Source: Lachnospiraceae bacterium 10-1
Lineage (GTDB): Bacteria; Bacillota; Clostridia; Lachnospirales; Lachnospiraceae
Direction of reading: 5' to 3'
Length of the DNA: 64,000 bases
NCBI GenBank assembly: GCA_000403495.2
Contig: KE159799.1
Location: 308,990 to 372,989, forward strand
In this document: positions 36,695 to 44,551 of the stretch, in pieces
Layout of the letters: every line of letters begins with the position of its first letter
Numbering within the stretch: the stretch's first letter is position 1
Notes under the pieces: model-generated
Databases searched by the model: none
What the model was told of the DNA's origin: nothing
Seen by the model: the letters and a program-made list of their open reading frames with translations, nothing else
Program-made: the position numbers and the translations under genes

Positions 36695-37439
36695 TTATAT
36701 CACCTCCCAGCAAAGCCAGCACATCCAAAATCTCATGATAAAATACTGCTCTGGTTCTCTCCCCCCGCAGCAGTTCATTGAAAATGCGTCCATCCTTTAA
36801 AAACAATACCCGTCCGGCATAACTGGCACTGTATGCATCATGGGTTACCATAAGGATTGTTGCACCCATCTCTTTGTTCATCTGTGTCATTATTTCCAAA
36901 AGATTTTTAGATGATTTAGAATCAAGGGCGCCCGTAGGTTCATCCGCCAAAAGCAATGACTGCCCGGCCGCCATTGCCCGGCCACAGGCGGCACGCTGCT
37001 TTTGTCCACCGGAAACCTGATAGGGAAATTTGTTTAAAACATCACTGATCCCCAGTTTTTGTGCTACTTCATCCACCTTCTTTTTAACACTTTGGGGATT
37101 GCTGTGATTAATGGACAGGGCAAGCCCAATATTTTCTTCAATTGTCAGCGTATCCAGTAAATTAAAATCCTGAAATACAAAGCCTAACTTTTCCCTGCGG
37201 AATCTGGCCAGTTCTTCTGCCGGAAGTTCCGCAATATTTTTACCATCCAGCAAAATGTCCCCTGCACTGACCGTATCAATCGTGGAAATGCAGTTAAGCA
37301 AAGTTGTTTTTCCACTGCCGGATGCTCCCATAATAGCAATAAATTCTCCATCCGCCACATCAAAGCTGACACGGTCTAAAGCCTTGGTAACATGATTCTT
37401 ACTTCCATAATATTTTTCAATATTTTTTACCTGCAGCAT
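36681..37439 (-). CDS. BceA-type ABC transporter ATP-binding protein
   Basis: 252 residues of the MacB/LolD/BceA class. Walker A GASGSGKTTLLNC, signature VSGGQKQR, Walker B LLLADEPTGALDSKSS, H-loop THD. AAAGGAGG precedes the ATG. Works with the overlapping permease gene and, by homology, forms a sensory complex with the histidine kinase upstream. Confidence 0.93.
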   Translation of the reverse strand: MLQVKNIEKYYGSKNHVTKALDRVSFDVADGEFIAIMGASGSGKTTLLNCISTIDTVSAGDILLDGKNIAELPAEELARFRREKLGFVFQDFNLLDTLTIEENIGLALSINHSNPQSVKKKVDEVAQKLGISDVLNKFPYQVSGGQKQRAACGRAMAAGQSLLLADEPTGALDSKSSKNLLEIMTQMNKEMGATILMVTHDAYSASYAGRVLFLKDGRIFNELLRGERTRAVFYHEILDVLALLGGDISDVI

Positions 37440-37514
37440 ATCATAGCCTCCTTTTCATAGCCCTATTTTATTCCAGAAGCAAGAATGCTTGTATCGAATT
37501 GCTATTGCCTTTTC

Positions 37515-37528
37515 TTACAATATTGTAA
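37515..37528. promoter_or_regulatory. Candidate BceR-type operator upstream of the transporter genes
   Basis: A perfect palindrome TTACA-ATAT-TGTAA overlaps the stop codon of the kinase gene and lies 76 nt upstream of the bceA-like start. It matches the motif TNACA-N4-TGTAA that I recall for BceR-like regulators. A poor -35 follows it, fitting an activator-dependent promoter. Confidence 0.65.
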
Positions 37529-38525
37529 GATTATCTTTTGCAGGAAAAGTAAGAATTACCCTGGTCCCTTTTTTTACTTCTGATGTGATCTGCAAATCTA
37601 TTTCCAGGCACTCTGCAAGTTTCTGGCTAAGATAAAGCCCCATTCCTGTTGCACCTCCCCTGGTACGTCCGTTGCTTCCCGTAAATCCTTTTTCAAAAAC
37701 CCGGGGCAGCTCATGGGGATAAATCCCAATCCCATTATCACATATACTCAATTGTACCCGCTTTCCGAGACATCTTCCGGATAAAATAACAGCAGGATCA
37801 CTGTTTCTATAACGCGCCGCATTTTGCAGGAGCTGTCCCAAAATAAAGACAGCCCATTTTCCATCAGTGTAAACAAGCTGTTCTAAATTTTCGGTTTCCA
37901 CCCGGACATCATTTTGCATAAGCAGACTACGATGATTTTCAATTGCCTGTACTACAATTGACGCAAGGCTGGTTTGGCGGACCATAAAATCCTTCTCCGG
38001 ACTCTCTGCCCGCGCATAAAACAAAGCCCTCTCCACATGTGCTTCAATTTGGCCAAGCTCCATTAAAAGCTTCCTTTTGATTTCTCCATCAGTGCTGCGG
38101 CAAATCAAGCCTGCTGCAGTAATAGGCGCTTTTACTTCATGAACCCAGCTTTCCACATACTCTCTGTATTCCCGCTGTGCTGCCTGGGTTTCAGATACCG
38201 CAGTGATCATTGCCCGGCCTGCTCTTTTGGTCAGGTCCAAAATTCTGCGTTCATAATTATTCTGGGCTTTGGGAATGCATTCCGAAAATAAATATTTCTT
38301 GTCCAACCCATCCATAATACTTTCCAGTTCTTTTAAACGGGAGCGGCGGCGTAAAAAATTTGCTGCCTGCATACAAAGCTGCACCAATAACCAGCTAATT
38401 CCTAAAAGAATAACGATTCCTGCCTGTGTACCGGTAAGCAGCAAAAATAATGCTGCTGATACTGCAAAAATCGTCTGAAAAACAAAATACTCCAGATAAT
38501 CTGATACAAATTCCATCACTGTCAT
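37515..38525 (-). CDS. BceS-type sensor histidine kinase
   Basis: 336 residues. Two N-terminal membrane helices (about 12-34 and 36-58) with almost no extracellular loop, the intramembrane-sensing type. The H-box is SWVHEVKAPI, the phosphoacceptor His at about residue 128, and the N, G1 and G2 boxes are QNAARYR, DNGIGI and GATGMGLYL. It senses flux through the adjacent BceAB transporter rather than the drug itself. Start overlaps the regulator stop by 4 nt. Confidence 0.92.
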   Translation of the reverse strand: MTVMEFVSDYLEYFVFQTIFAVSAALFLLLTGTQAGIVILLGISWLLVQLCMQAANFLRRRSRLKELESIMDGLDKKYLFSECIPKAQNNYERRILDLTKRAGRAMITAVSETQAAQREYREYVESWVHEVKAPITAAGLICRSTDGEIKRKLLMELGQIEAHVERALFYARAESPEKDFMVRQTSLASIVVQAIENHRSLLMQNDVRVETENLEQLVYTDGKWAVFILGQLLQNAARYRNSDPAVILSGRCLGKRVQLSICDNGIGIYPHELPRVFEKGFTGSNGRTRGGATGMGLYLSQKLAECLEIDLQITSEVKKGTRVILTFPAKDNLTIL

Positions 38526-39187
38526 AGCTGATACCCCATTCCCCTGCGCGTTTTAATCAAATCCTCCATCCCCAGTTCCGCAAGCTTTACCCGAAGGCGG
38601 GTTACATTAACGCTAAGCGTATTGTCGTCAATATAAATCCGATTGTCCCATAAGCTTTCCATTAAATCAGCCCGTGAAATGATTTTTCCTGCGCCTTGCA
38701 TAAGACAAGCTAAAATCTGCAGTTCGTTGCGTGTCAGTACCGCCTTCTTGTTTTCTGTTGATACAATTCCCTTTGTCAAATCAAGACGCAATCCGGCTGC
38801 CTCTATTATTTCAGGTTCATTTGTCCCTGCCTTTCTTCGAAGAACAGCCTTAATTCTGGCCAGCAGCACAGGAATATTGTATGGTTTTGTAATATAATCG
38901 TCTCCCCCCATACTAAGCGCCCTCACTTCATCCATACTGCTATCCCGGCTGGTAACAAAGATCACCGGCACATTTACGGAACTTTTAATACTGACACACA
39001 AAGAAAATCCATCCTTATCAGGCAATCCAATATCCAGTAAAATCAAATCTGGATGTTCTCTTTGTACCTGCCCGGAAATATCCGTAAAATCCTTGACTAT
39101 GAAAGGATGATATCCTTCATTTTTCAGCAAAAACGCCAGTTCTTCACCAATAGCAGTATCATCCTCTATTATCATTATTTTTTGCAT
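38522..39187 (-). CDS. BceR-type response regulator (OmpR family)
   Basis: 221 residues. Receiver with acidic pair EDD at 8-10, phosphoacceptor Asp52 in LILLDIGLPDKDG, switch Thr in FVTSRD, Lys in YITKPYN. Winged-helix DNA-binding domain from about residue 125 (LTRNELQILACLM, SRADLMESLWDN, VNVTRLRVKL). It probably activates the bceAB-like genes through the palindrome at 37515-37528. Confidence 0.92.
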   Translation of the reverse strand: MQKIMIIEDDTAIGEELAFLLKNEGYHPFIVKDFTDISGQVQREHPDLILLDIGLPDKDGFSLCVSIKSSVNVPVIFVTSRDSSMDEVRALSMGGDDYITKPYNIPVLLARIKAVLRRKAGTNEPEIIEAAGLRLDLTKGIVSTENKKAVLTRNELQILACLMQGAGKIISRADLMESLWDNRIYIDDNTLSVNVTRLRVKLAELGMEDLIKTRRGMGYQL

Positions 39188-39217
39188 CCTCTTATAACCC
39201 CTTTAAAATCATTCCTG

Positions 39218-39823
39218 TCATACATTAATTTTTCTGTCTTTATAATAGTATTCCCGATCACGATCACCAATCTCACGCATTACCCGGCAGGGATTTCCAA
39301 CTGCAACAACATTTGCAGGAATATCCCTGGTTACTACACTCCCCGCACCTATTACAGTATTGTCTCCGATCGTAACTCCTGGCATGATTACAGCACCGGC
39401 CCCAATCCAGCAGTTCCTGCCAATATGCACAGGCATATTGTATTGATACACCTGCTCACGAAGCTCAGGCAGGATGGGATGCCCGGCAGTTGCAATCGTC
39501 ACATTTGGCCCAAGCATGGTATAATCTCCAATATAAATATGCGTATCATCTACACATGTTAAATGATAATTTGCATAAACCATATTTCCAAAATGACAAT
39601 GATGACCTCCGAAGTTTGCATAAAAAGGCGCCTCAATATATACCCCTTCCCCGCAGTCTCCAAGCATATCCTTTAACATTTCCATTCTTTTTTCCGCCTC
39701 TGAAGGTTTGGTCAGATTGTAGTCACACAGCTTATCCTGATAAACTACCTGCTCCTTCATAATCTCTTCGTCCCCCGGCAGATAAAGCTCTCCTGTATGC
39801 ATCTTTTCTTTCATATCACCCAT
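39218..39823 (-). CDS. Maltose/galactoside O-acetyltransferase family (LacA-like)
   Basis: 201 residues with a left-handed beta-helix of hexapeptide repeats (IYIGDYTMLGPNVTIAT, IGAGAVIMPGVTIGDNTVIG) and the catalytic His in ATAGHPI. N-terminal MHTGELYLPGDEE matches maltose acetyltransferases. Acetyl-CoA-dependent; natural substrate unclear, possibly detoxification of sugars. It ends 30 nt before the response-regulator gene, so it may share that transcript. Confidence 0.85.
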   Translation of the reverse strand: MGDMKEKMHTGELYLPGDEEIMKEQVVYQDKLCDYNLTKPSEAEKRMEMLKDMLGDCGEGVYIEAPFYANFGGHHCHFGNMVYANYHLTCVDDTHIYIGDYTMLGPNVTIATAGHPILPELREQVYQYNMPVHIGRNCWIGAGAVIMPGVTIGDNTVIGAGSVVTRDIPANVVAVGNPCRVMREIGDRDREYYYKDRKINV

Positions 39824-39910
39824 TCCCGTATCCTTTCACCTTTCAAATTATTTAAGGGAAAGCCTGTCTGGGACAAACTTTCCCTTGTTAATATAAGCAT
39901 TTGTTTTATA

Positions 39911-40678
39911 TCAAATCCGCTTTTTTACAACCAGAAGAAAACGATGAATTTTCCCTTCTATTACACCTTTCCGCTCCAATATTTCCTGGGCATGATAAAG
40001 ATTATCCAGACAATCTTTTACATGGAAATTAGGAAATTCCCACTCGATTATCCTTGCAAACCAGACAAGAGCGCCAACATCCCAAAACTTAATGGGACGA
40101 AAAACTTCATCTGCTTCTATCACAGAAAACCCTATTGTCTCAAAGTCAGCCCGGATAATCTTCAAATATTGGTTAGGAAAGGGAATATCCGGCACATCAT
40201 TCAGCAATAATTCCACAAGCTTTCTGTCATTTTCCGCCCCCACCTGCTCCGTGATGAAAATACCGTCTTTTTTTAACATCCGCCATATTTCTTTCGGGTT
40301 AAAATTACCATGCCGGTTTATAATGATGTCAAAACTTTGATCCATAAAGGGAAATTTATAATTGCCATCCGCTTTCTGAAAATCAATTCCTAAAGGAAGC
40401 AGCTTTCTTTTGCATAATTCCACATTAGGCTGATAAAATTCCGTTGCCGCTGTGTTGTAATAAGGATGATTAAGAGATAATAAAAATTCCCCTCCGCCGG
40501 TATCAATATCAAGCAGCTTCATCTCCAGACTTAAATATTGCCTGACTATCTTTTCGTAATTCCAGGGAAGGTCATGTTCTTCGTCATATTTACCATTTAT
40601 ATGAGAAAAATCCCACCCGTGAATATGTGCAATTTCTTCTTCGTGTAACCATAACTTCAATAATTCTTCTTTATCCAT
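39911..40678 (-). CDS. Class I SAM-dependent methyltransferase
   Basis: 255 residues. SAM-binding motif LLDIDTGGGEFLLSL at about residue 55, motif II around FPFMDQSFDIIINRHG, then MLKKDGIFITEQVG. It belongs to a family common in Firmicute accessory regions with substrate unknown; I cannot say whether it methylates rRNA. AAAGGAG before the ATG. A structured leader lies upstream (40719-40797), and an APH-like gene precedes it. Confidence 0.82.
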   Translation of the reverse strand: MDKEELLKLWLHEEEIAHIHGWDFSHINGKYDEEHDLPWNYEKIVRQYLSLEMKLLDIDTGGGEFLLSLNHPYYNTAATEFYQPNVELCKRKLLPLGIDFQKADGNYKFPFMDQSFDIIINRHGNFNPKEIWRMLKKDGIFITEQVGAENDRKLVELLLNDVPDIPFPNQYLKIIRADFETIGFSVIEADEVFRPIKFWDVGALVWFARIIEWEFPNFHVKDCLDNLYHAQEILERKGVIEGKIHRFLLVVKKRI

Positions 40679-40718
40679 AATTTAACTACTCCTTTTCGTG
40701 TTTGATATTTTCTACGAT

Positions 40719-40797
40719 CCGGTGCAGTTACCTGATAACATAATTATTTGATTAACCTCGGCGCAACCTGTTATCAGATTTTAAAACTGCACCGAGT
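40719..40797 (-). promoter_or_regulatory. Structured leader with mutually exclusive stems
   Basis: Upstream of the methyltransferase, CGGTGCAGTT (40720-40729) pairs with AACTGCACCG (40785-40794), and CTGATAACA (40732-40740) pairs with TGTTATCAG (40769-40777). The loop segment CCTCGGCGCAA (40757-40767) can instead pair with TGCACCGAG (40788-40796), breaking the outer stem. On the minus strand a nine-codon ORF starting MLSGNC begins in the distal arm, without a clear Shine-Dalgarno. Could be an attenuator or a remnant palindromic element. Confidence 0.5.
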
Positions 40798-40838
40798 ATT
40801 TACCTCGCACCAACTTCATTTGTCTTTCACCTCCCTGC

Positions 40839-41633
40839 TTAAAACAACTCATCCAGTAAAATATAATATCGTATTTTTTCCCAATTTGGTGCTATACCTA
40901 ATTCCTGAAACAAAAGTGATTCATCATAATCTGTGTAAGCATATGCCTCATTCCCACCGTATTTTCCACTATAATTATGTAAAATGCTCCGACAGCATAG
41001 GGCTATATCGCACCATTTGTCTGCAATGCCGGCTTTTCCTAAATCTATATAGCCGGTCACTTTATCGTGAATGCCAAATATATTGGGAAGGCAGAAATCT
41101 CCGTGGGACATAACCAATTCCTCTTCCGGCCTGTTTTCATACAGCCATTCAAGCAATTGGGATGGATCCCTAAAACCATTTTCACCAAAGGTATCAGGCT
41201 CTACATGGTCTAAATCAACATAGCCATTTTTTATATTATATTCCGCCTGTAAAAGCTTGTTTGAAAGTCTCTGATCAGACGGGCAGTCTGATATATTTAT
41301 GCTCCATAATCTTTTCAATGCATCTGCAAGCAGTTTGCACAAAGAAAATGGATTCTCCATATATTCATGTGAACATGCCATCTTTCCCTCACATTTACTC
41401 ATTAAAAGATATGACTTTTTATCTGCAATCTCGTAAGCATATATGCGCGGCATAGGAACTTTCCCCTGCAGATACTGAAGCATACGGTATTCGTTTGCTG
41501 CTTCTTCATTATTTTCCTGCACTTTTAAGACTTTATTGCCAAAAATAAAAACATTCGCCTCAGACATGCCTGTATCATCTGTTTTAAAGGCTTCCCCCGC
41601 AATCAACTTACGTATCGTTTCGGGTAAAAACAT
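40839..41633 (-). CDS. APH(3')-type aminoglycoside phosphotransferase homologue
   Basis: 264 residues, the same length as APH(3') enzymes. It carries the catalytic loop VMSHGDFCLPNI (Asp base), the magnesium-binding Asp in GYIDLGKAGIADKWCDIA, and the C-terminal KIRYYILLDELF shared with APH(3')-III. It resembles that enzyme throughout but clearly diverges, so it may be an intrinsic kinase rather than an acquired resistance enzyme. AGGAGG seven bases before the ATG. It abuts the decayed mobile element, so recent acquisition is possible. Confidence 0.82.
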   Translation of the reverse strand: MFLPETIRKLIAGEAFKTDDTGMSEANVFIFGNKVLKVQENNEEAANEYRMLQYLQGKVPMPRIYAYEIADKKSYLLMSKCEGKMACSHEYMENPFSLCKLLADALKRLWSINISDCPSDQRLSNKLLQAEYNIKNGYVDLDHVEPDTFGENGFRDPSQLLEWLYENRPEEELVMSHGDFCLPNIFGIHDKVTGYIDLGKAGIADKWCDIALCCRSILHNYSGKYGGNEAYAYTDYDESLLFQELGIAPNWEKIRYYILLDELF

Positions 41634-41696
41634 ATCTGAACCTCCTGCTAAATTTTTCTTTAGTATAAAGCTTTACTTAAGCTTCCGTCAAGTTGA

Positions 41697-41989
41697 TTTC
41701 AGATTGGATTGTCCGGCACATTTGATAATCCCTCGGAAAATGTTGTCATATCCGCTTGAACTTTCCCCAATAACGGACAGTCGGCTCTGTAAAATCTTCT
41801 GCACATTGTTCCAGCGTTTATACCACTGTAACCGTCATGAACTGGCAGTTCAGAAAACCGTTGCGCTTTGCGTAATCTTTCTGCATGGTTTTCTGCGTGC
41901 TGATACTCATGCTCTCGTTGTTTGTGTCGTCGTCTTTGGAATACCTGCAATATAAAGCAGTGATTTTATCGTTATTCAGTTTTTCCCTT
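41697..41989 (-). pseudogene. Large serine recombinase, frameshifted and internally deleted
   Basis: The minus strand encodes KITALYCRYSKDDD with the catalytic-domain Arg and Ser, then SISTQKTMQKDYAKRNGF, typical of TnpX/TndX-like resolvases. The frame breaks near QF, and DGYSG continues in a second frame. A third frame then reads RWNNVQKILQSR and NIFRGIIKCAG, the recombinase-domain segment normally found about 200 residues later. So one frameshift and a large internal deletion are present. A stop codon lies just before the N-terminal match, so no start survives. Confidence 0.75.
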
Positions 41990-41993
41990 TACA

Positions 41994-42031
41994 TAAAAAT
42001 AGAGCGCATAGACTGTGATGATATACGCTCT
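41994..42031 (-). terminator. Terminator after the 42102 gene
   Basis: AGAGCGCATA (42001-42010) and TATACGCTCT (42022-42031) form a ten-base stem with one mismatch, followed on the minus strand by ATTTTTATG. It separates the 42102 gene from the recombinase relic. Confidence 0.7.
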
Positions 42032-42101
42032 GACGCTGTGTTGCTTATTCAGTTGTGGTTGTGGTAATGATTGTTTAGACAAGCTTAAAGATATCTTAAT
42101 A

Positions 42102-42665
42102 TTAATCCAAATTCTTGATAATATTCAATGCAACCTTGGGGATAGAATTAGAATCATTTTTATCTTCTCCAATAATTGCAAATTGGTATTCGTTATATTC
42201 CCAAGTTGCAAGTACCATTTTTTCATCATTACCTTTATTCTGTACTTTTACCACAATATTCTGACTACTGATAGTTTTACCTTCCCAAGACTCATTTAGT
42301 GTTTCATCATACTCATTTTGTGGCAGATTCAGATTATTATTTTTTGATACCAATAACGTACAATCTGTATCTGCTATAAAATCATGGTATGCTATTTTTA
42401 AATTGTTTTCGTCCACTAAACAATATTCCTCGTCTGCAATCCAACTTGAATTTTCAGGTAATAGAATCAAAATACCAAAGCTATCTGCTAATTCTTCGGC
42501 ACTGATTATATTTGAATCTTCTGTCTGGTTTTCACCTTCAGCATTAAGAACATTATCTATCAAAGAGCTTTCTTCTGTACTGGAAATACTGTTTTGGATT
42601 GATAAGGCATCATTTGAATCATAATCCATATCTTTTAACAGCTTTTCCGTTGTAGCATAATTCAA
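42102..42665 (-). CDS. Hypothetical protein, possibly an orphan C-terminal domain
   Basis: 187 residues, acidic, without signal peptide. The start is a TTG at 42665 with AGGAG eight bases upstream, but hydrophobic codons continue in frame above it until a stop, so it may have lost a signal sequence. The C-terminal half (LATWEYNEYQFAIIGE, then VALNIIKNLD) reminds me of extracytoplasmic DUF4367-type domains of anti-sigma or sensor proteins. No function is claimed. It has its own terminator. Confidence 0.5.
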   Translation of the reverse strand: MNYATTEKLLKDMDYDSNDALSIQNSISSTEESSLIDNVLNAEGENQTEDSNIISAEELADSFGILILLPENSSWIADEEYCLVDENNLKIAYHDFIADTDCTLLVSKNNNLNLPQNEYDETLNESWEGKTISSQNIVVKVQNKGNDEKMVLATWEYNEYQFAIIGEDKNDSNSIPKVALNIIKNLD

Positions 42666-42686
42666 GACAAGTGCTCCTGTAAATAG

Positions 42687-42839
42687 CTTTATAAATGCAG
42701 GAAAAACAATGCTTCATTGTTTTCACAGATTTTGGACTATTACAGCACCACCAACAAATATATCCGTAGCAAGACACACTCCAATGCGCATCAGAGCGTA
42801 TTTACCAAAGAAAGCGATAAATACCAGTGGAAAGGGTAA
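42687..42839 (+). pseudogene. Unidentified coding relic
   Basis: A plus-strand open stretch of 50 codons between stops, lacking an ATG and reading LDYYSTTNKYIRSKTHSN near its middle. The composition is protein-like, but I do not recognise the family. It lies in the 286-bp gap between the 42102 gene and the TraB-like gene; the remainder of that gap holds only an AT-rich leader. Confidence 0.3.
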
Positions 42840-42951
42840 AGGAGGATTAAATAATCTAATGGAATTGTGTGTGCGGTCGTGATAAAATATCAGCATTGAA
42901 CAATTCAACAAACCAATAATCGCATATATATTTAGGGAGGTATTTTGATAG

Positions 42952-43740
42952 ATGAAACAAAGAACAAAAAAGGTAATAATTTTAGTTTCAGTAATCCTTG
43001 TTCTGATTGTATTAACTGCTGTAACCTTGTATGTGAACCTCAAAAATTTTACTGTCAAAAAAGTTTTAATGACTGACGGACAAGAGATATATCTTATGGG
43101 AACATTTCATAACGAGCATTTCAAGCAATATGCAAATTATTCGATTGAAGAAATGATAAATGCCATAAACAATATAGCGCCTGATGTGGTGTTTATTGAG
43201 GCTAGGGAAAATAGCTTTGTAGAATATGGCGTTGTGGATGGACCAATAGATATGTGTATAGCATACTGCTATTGCATGGACAATAATATTCCTGTCGAAA
43301 TGATTGATTATTGGAAAATTGACAACGATTTTAAGGTGAACACAACTACAAATGAGCGAGATGATTGCATACATGAGAATATTATGGAAAAACTGAATCT
43401 TTATGAGAATCAAAGGATTTTAGTAATATGTGGCTTTGGGCATTTGGGCGCACAAACGAACCGATTGATTGAAAGTGGTGGTCAAAGCGAATATATTTCT
43501 CATATGTCATCTCTTTTCGATAAAGAAACTTTAGATTTCACATATCCAAGCCAAATATGTGATATATGGGAACAGCGTGTTCTCTTTTACGGACATACAG
43601 TGCCTAAATTGGTTCAGGCGGATGATACTTTGAACGAGGATACAAAAGCATCTTGGGTGGAGGATGAAAATAATACTTTCTACAACCGTCAAATGAAATA
43701 TTGCAAATTATTTCAAAACAATAAACTATATATGGACTAA
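42952..43740 (+). CDS. TraB/GumN-like extracytoplasmic protein
   Basis: 262 residues with an N-terminal membrane anchor or uncleaved signal (residues 7-28). The exported part has IYLMGTFHNEHF, a G-T-x-H type motif, DVVFIEAR and a second motif CGFGHLGAQTNRL, which resemble the conserved GxxH/Glu motifs of TraB/GumN/Tiki proteins, a fold with metalloprotease-like residues. The identification is by motif only. It is plus-strand cargo of the element; GGGAGG lies 11 bases before the ATG. Confidence 0.55.
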   Translation: MKQRTKKVIILVSVILVLIVLTAVTLYVNLKNFTVKKVLMTDGQEIYLMGTFHNEHFKQYANYSIEEMINAINNIAPDVVFIEARENSFVEYGVVDGPIDMCIAYCYCMDNNIPVEMIDYWKIDNDFKVNTTTNERDDCIHENIMEKLNLYENQRILVICGFGHLGAQTNRLIESGGQSEYISHMSSLFDKETLDFTYPSQICDIWEQRVLFYGHTVPKLVQADDTLNEDTKASWVEDENNTFYNRQMKYCKLFQNNKLYMD

Positions 43741-43849
43741 TCTGCAACATTTTTGTCAAGAAAAAGCAGCATTAAGACAGAAAAATATAAAACTGAATAT
43801 TATTTACCTTTAGGTAGTAATTATCTTAACAGAAAATTAGCCACAATAA

Positions 43850-44032
43850 AAAGAATCTTGCAAGGGAGATGTTTTAATCATTGCTGAATGTGACACCGAA
43901 ATGTCAGAGCCTATTCAAAGCACTTTGAATGTAGAAAGTGGAAACAATAGAATTAAGATAGTTGCGGGCGAGAATACAAAATTTGATATCGAAATTTCTA
44001 TTCAGGAGGGAGAATTCAAGGAGTTAGGTTAA
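43850..44032 (+). pseudogene. C-terminal relic of an unidentified secreted protein
   Basis: A 60-codon plus-strand open stretch after an in-frame stop, without a start codon, reading KGDVLIIAECDTEMSEPI and SGNNRIKIVAGENTKFDI. It looks like the beta-rich C-terminus of an extracytoplasmic protein. The 110 nt before it, after the TraB-like gene, hold no recognisable signal. Confidence 0.4.
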
Positions 44033-44142
44033 AGATGAGTGTGTGAAGAAAAGGACCTGTTGACAAGCATACTTTCTTAAGTCTACTTTGCGTATTTTCT
44101 TCTGGAATCAATATCCAGAATTGCTATCTGAATTTGTCTATT

Positions 44143-44290
44143 CTGTCTGGTTAAGTTAATTCGAGCATTAGCAATCAATCCGGATTTAATCTTCTATCCC
44201 AACAACCCCTGCAAGGATACCAAGGTAGAAGACCTCATCCGGATGCTATACAACTGCGATGAATGGTCATACTTAGTTGTTTCACATTGA
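44143..44290 (+). pseudogene. Coding relic truncated at a junction
   Basis: Plus-strand frame reading LIRALAINPDLIFYPNNPC and EDLIRMLYNCDEW, protein-like but unidentified, with no start. Sequence character changes near 44265, where the KTR gene begins on the other strand, so this end is probably a recombination breakpoint. The remainder of 44033-44142 is AT-rich with nothing recognised. Confidence 0.3.
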
Positions 44291-44414
44291 TTAACGTTTC
44301 CTGTTTGTACTTTGGGCAAAAGAGTGGAAAATTTTCAAGTACCGTATCTTCCCGCACTTTTAATCGTGTTTTGTTACCGCAGACAGGGCATAGGAGCCAT
44401 TTTTCTGTGTTCAT
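44235..44414 (-). CDS. Cysteine-rich KTR domain protein, altered C-terminus
   Basis: A 59-residue gene beginning MNTEKWLLCPVCGNKTRLKV. This small zinc-ribbon-like KTR protein is widespread on Firmicute conjugative and tetracycline-resistance elements, function unknown. Here the second knuckle reads CPKY instead of CPKC, so one of the four metal ligands is lost, and the last ten or so residues are unlike the family, suggesting fusion at a breakpoint. Upstream, 44415-44551 holds no clear gene. Confidence 0.7.
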   Translation of the reverse strand: MNTEKWLLCPVCGNKTRLKVREDTVLENFPLFCPKYKQETLINVKQLSMTIHRSCIASG

Positions 44415-44551
44415 GACATATATCTTCGCTGTATATCGGCTTAATATCTATATGAACCGCCGTTAGGCTACTATATTTTGTTTAGTGGTATAGCTGCCCC
44501 CACCATAACAACGGTTTTTTACTTCCATTGAGAGGTCATTTTGTTTGGAAA

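Noticed and set aside
37440-37514. Second palindrome AAGCATTCTTGCTT as another operator
   Set aside because: Imperfect and short; the TTACA-ATAT-TGTAA palindrome explains regulation better.
42723-43058. 111-codon minus frame opposite the TraB-like gene start
   Set aside because: Overlaps the promoter and signal sequence of the better supported plus-strand gene; no ribosome site.
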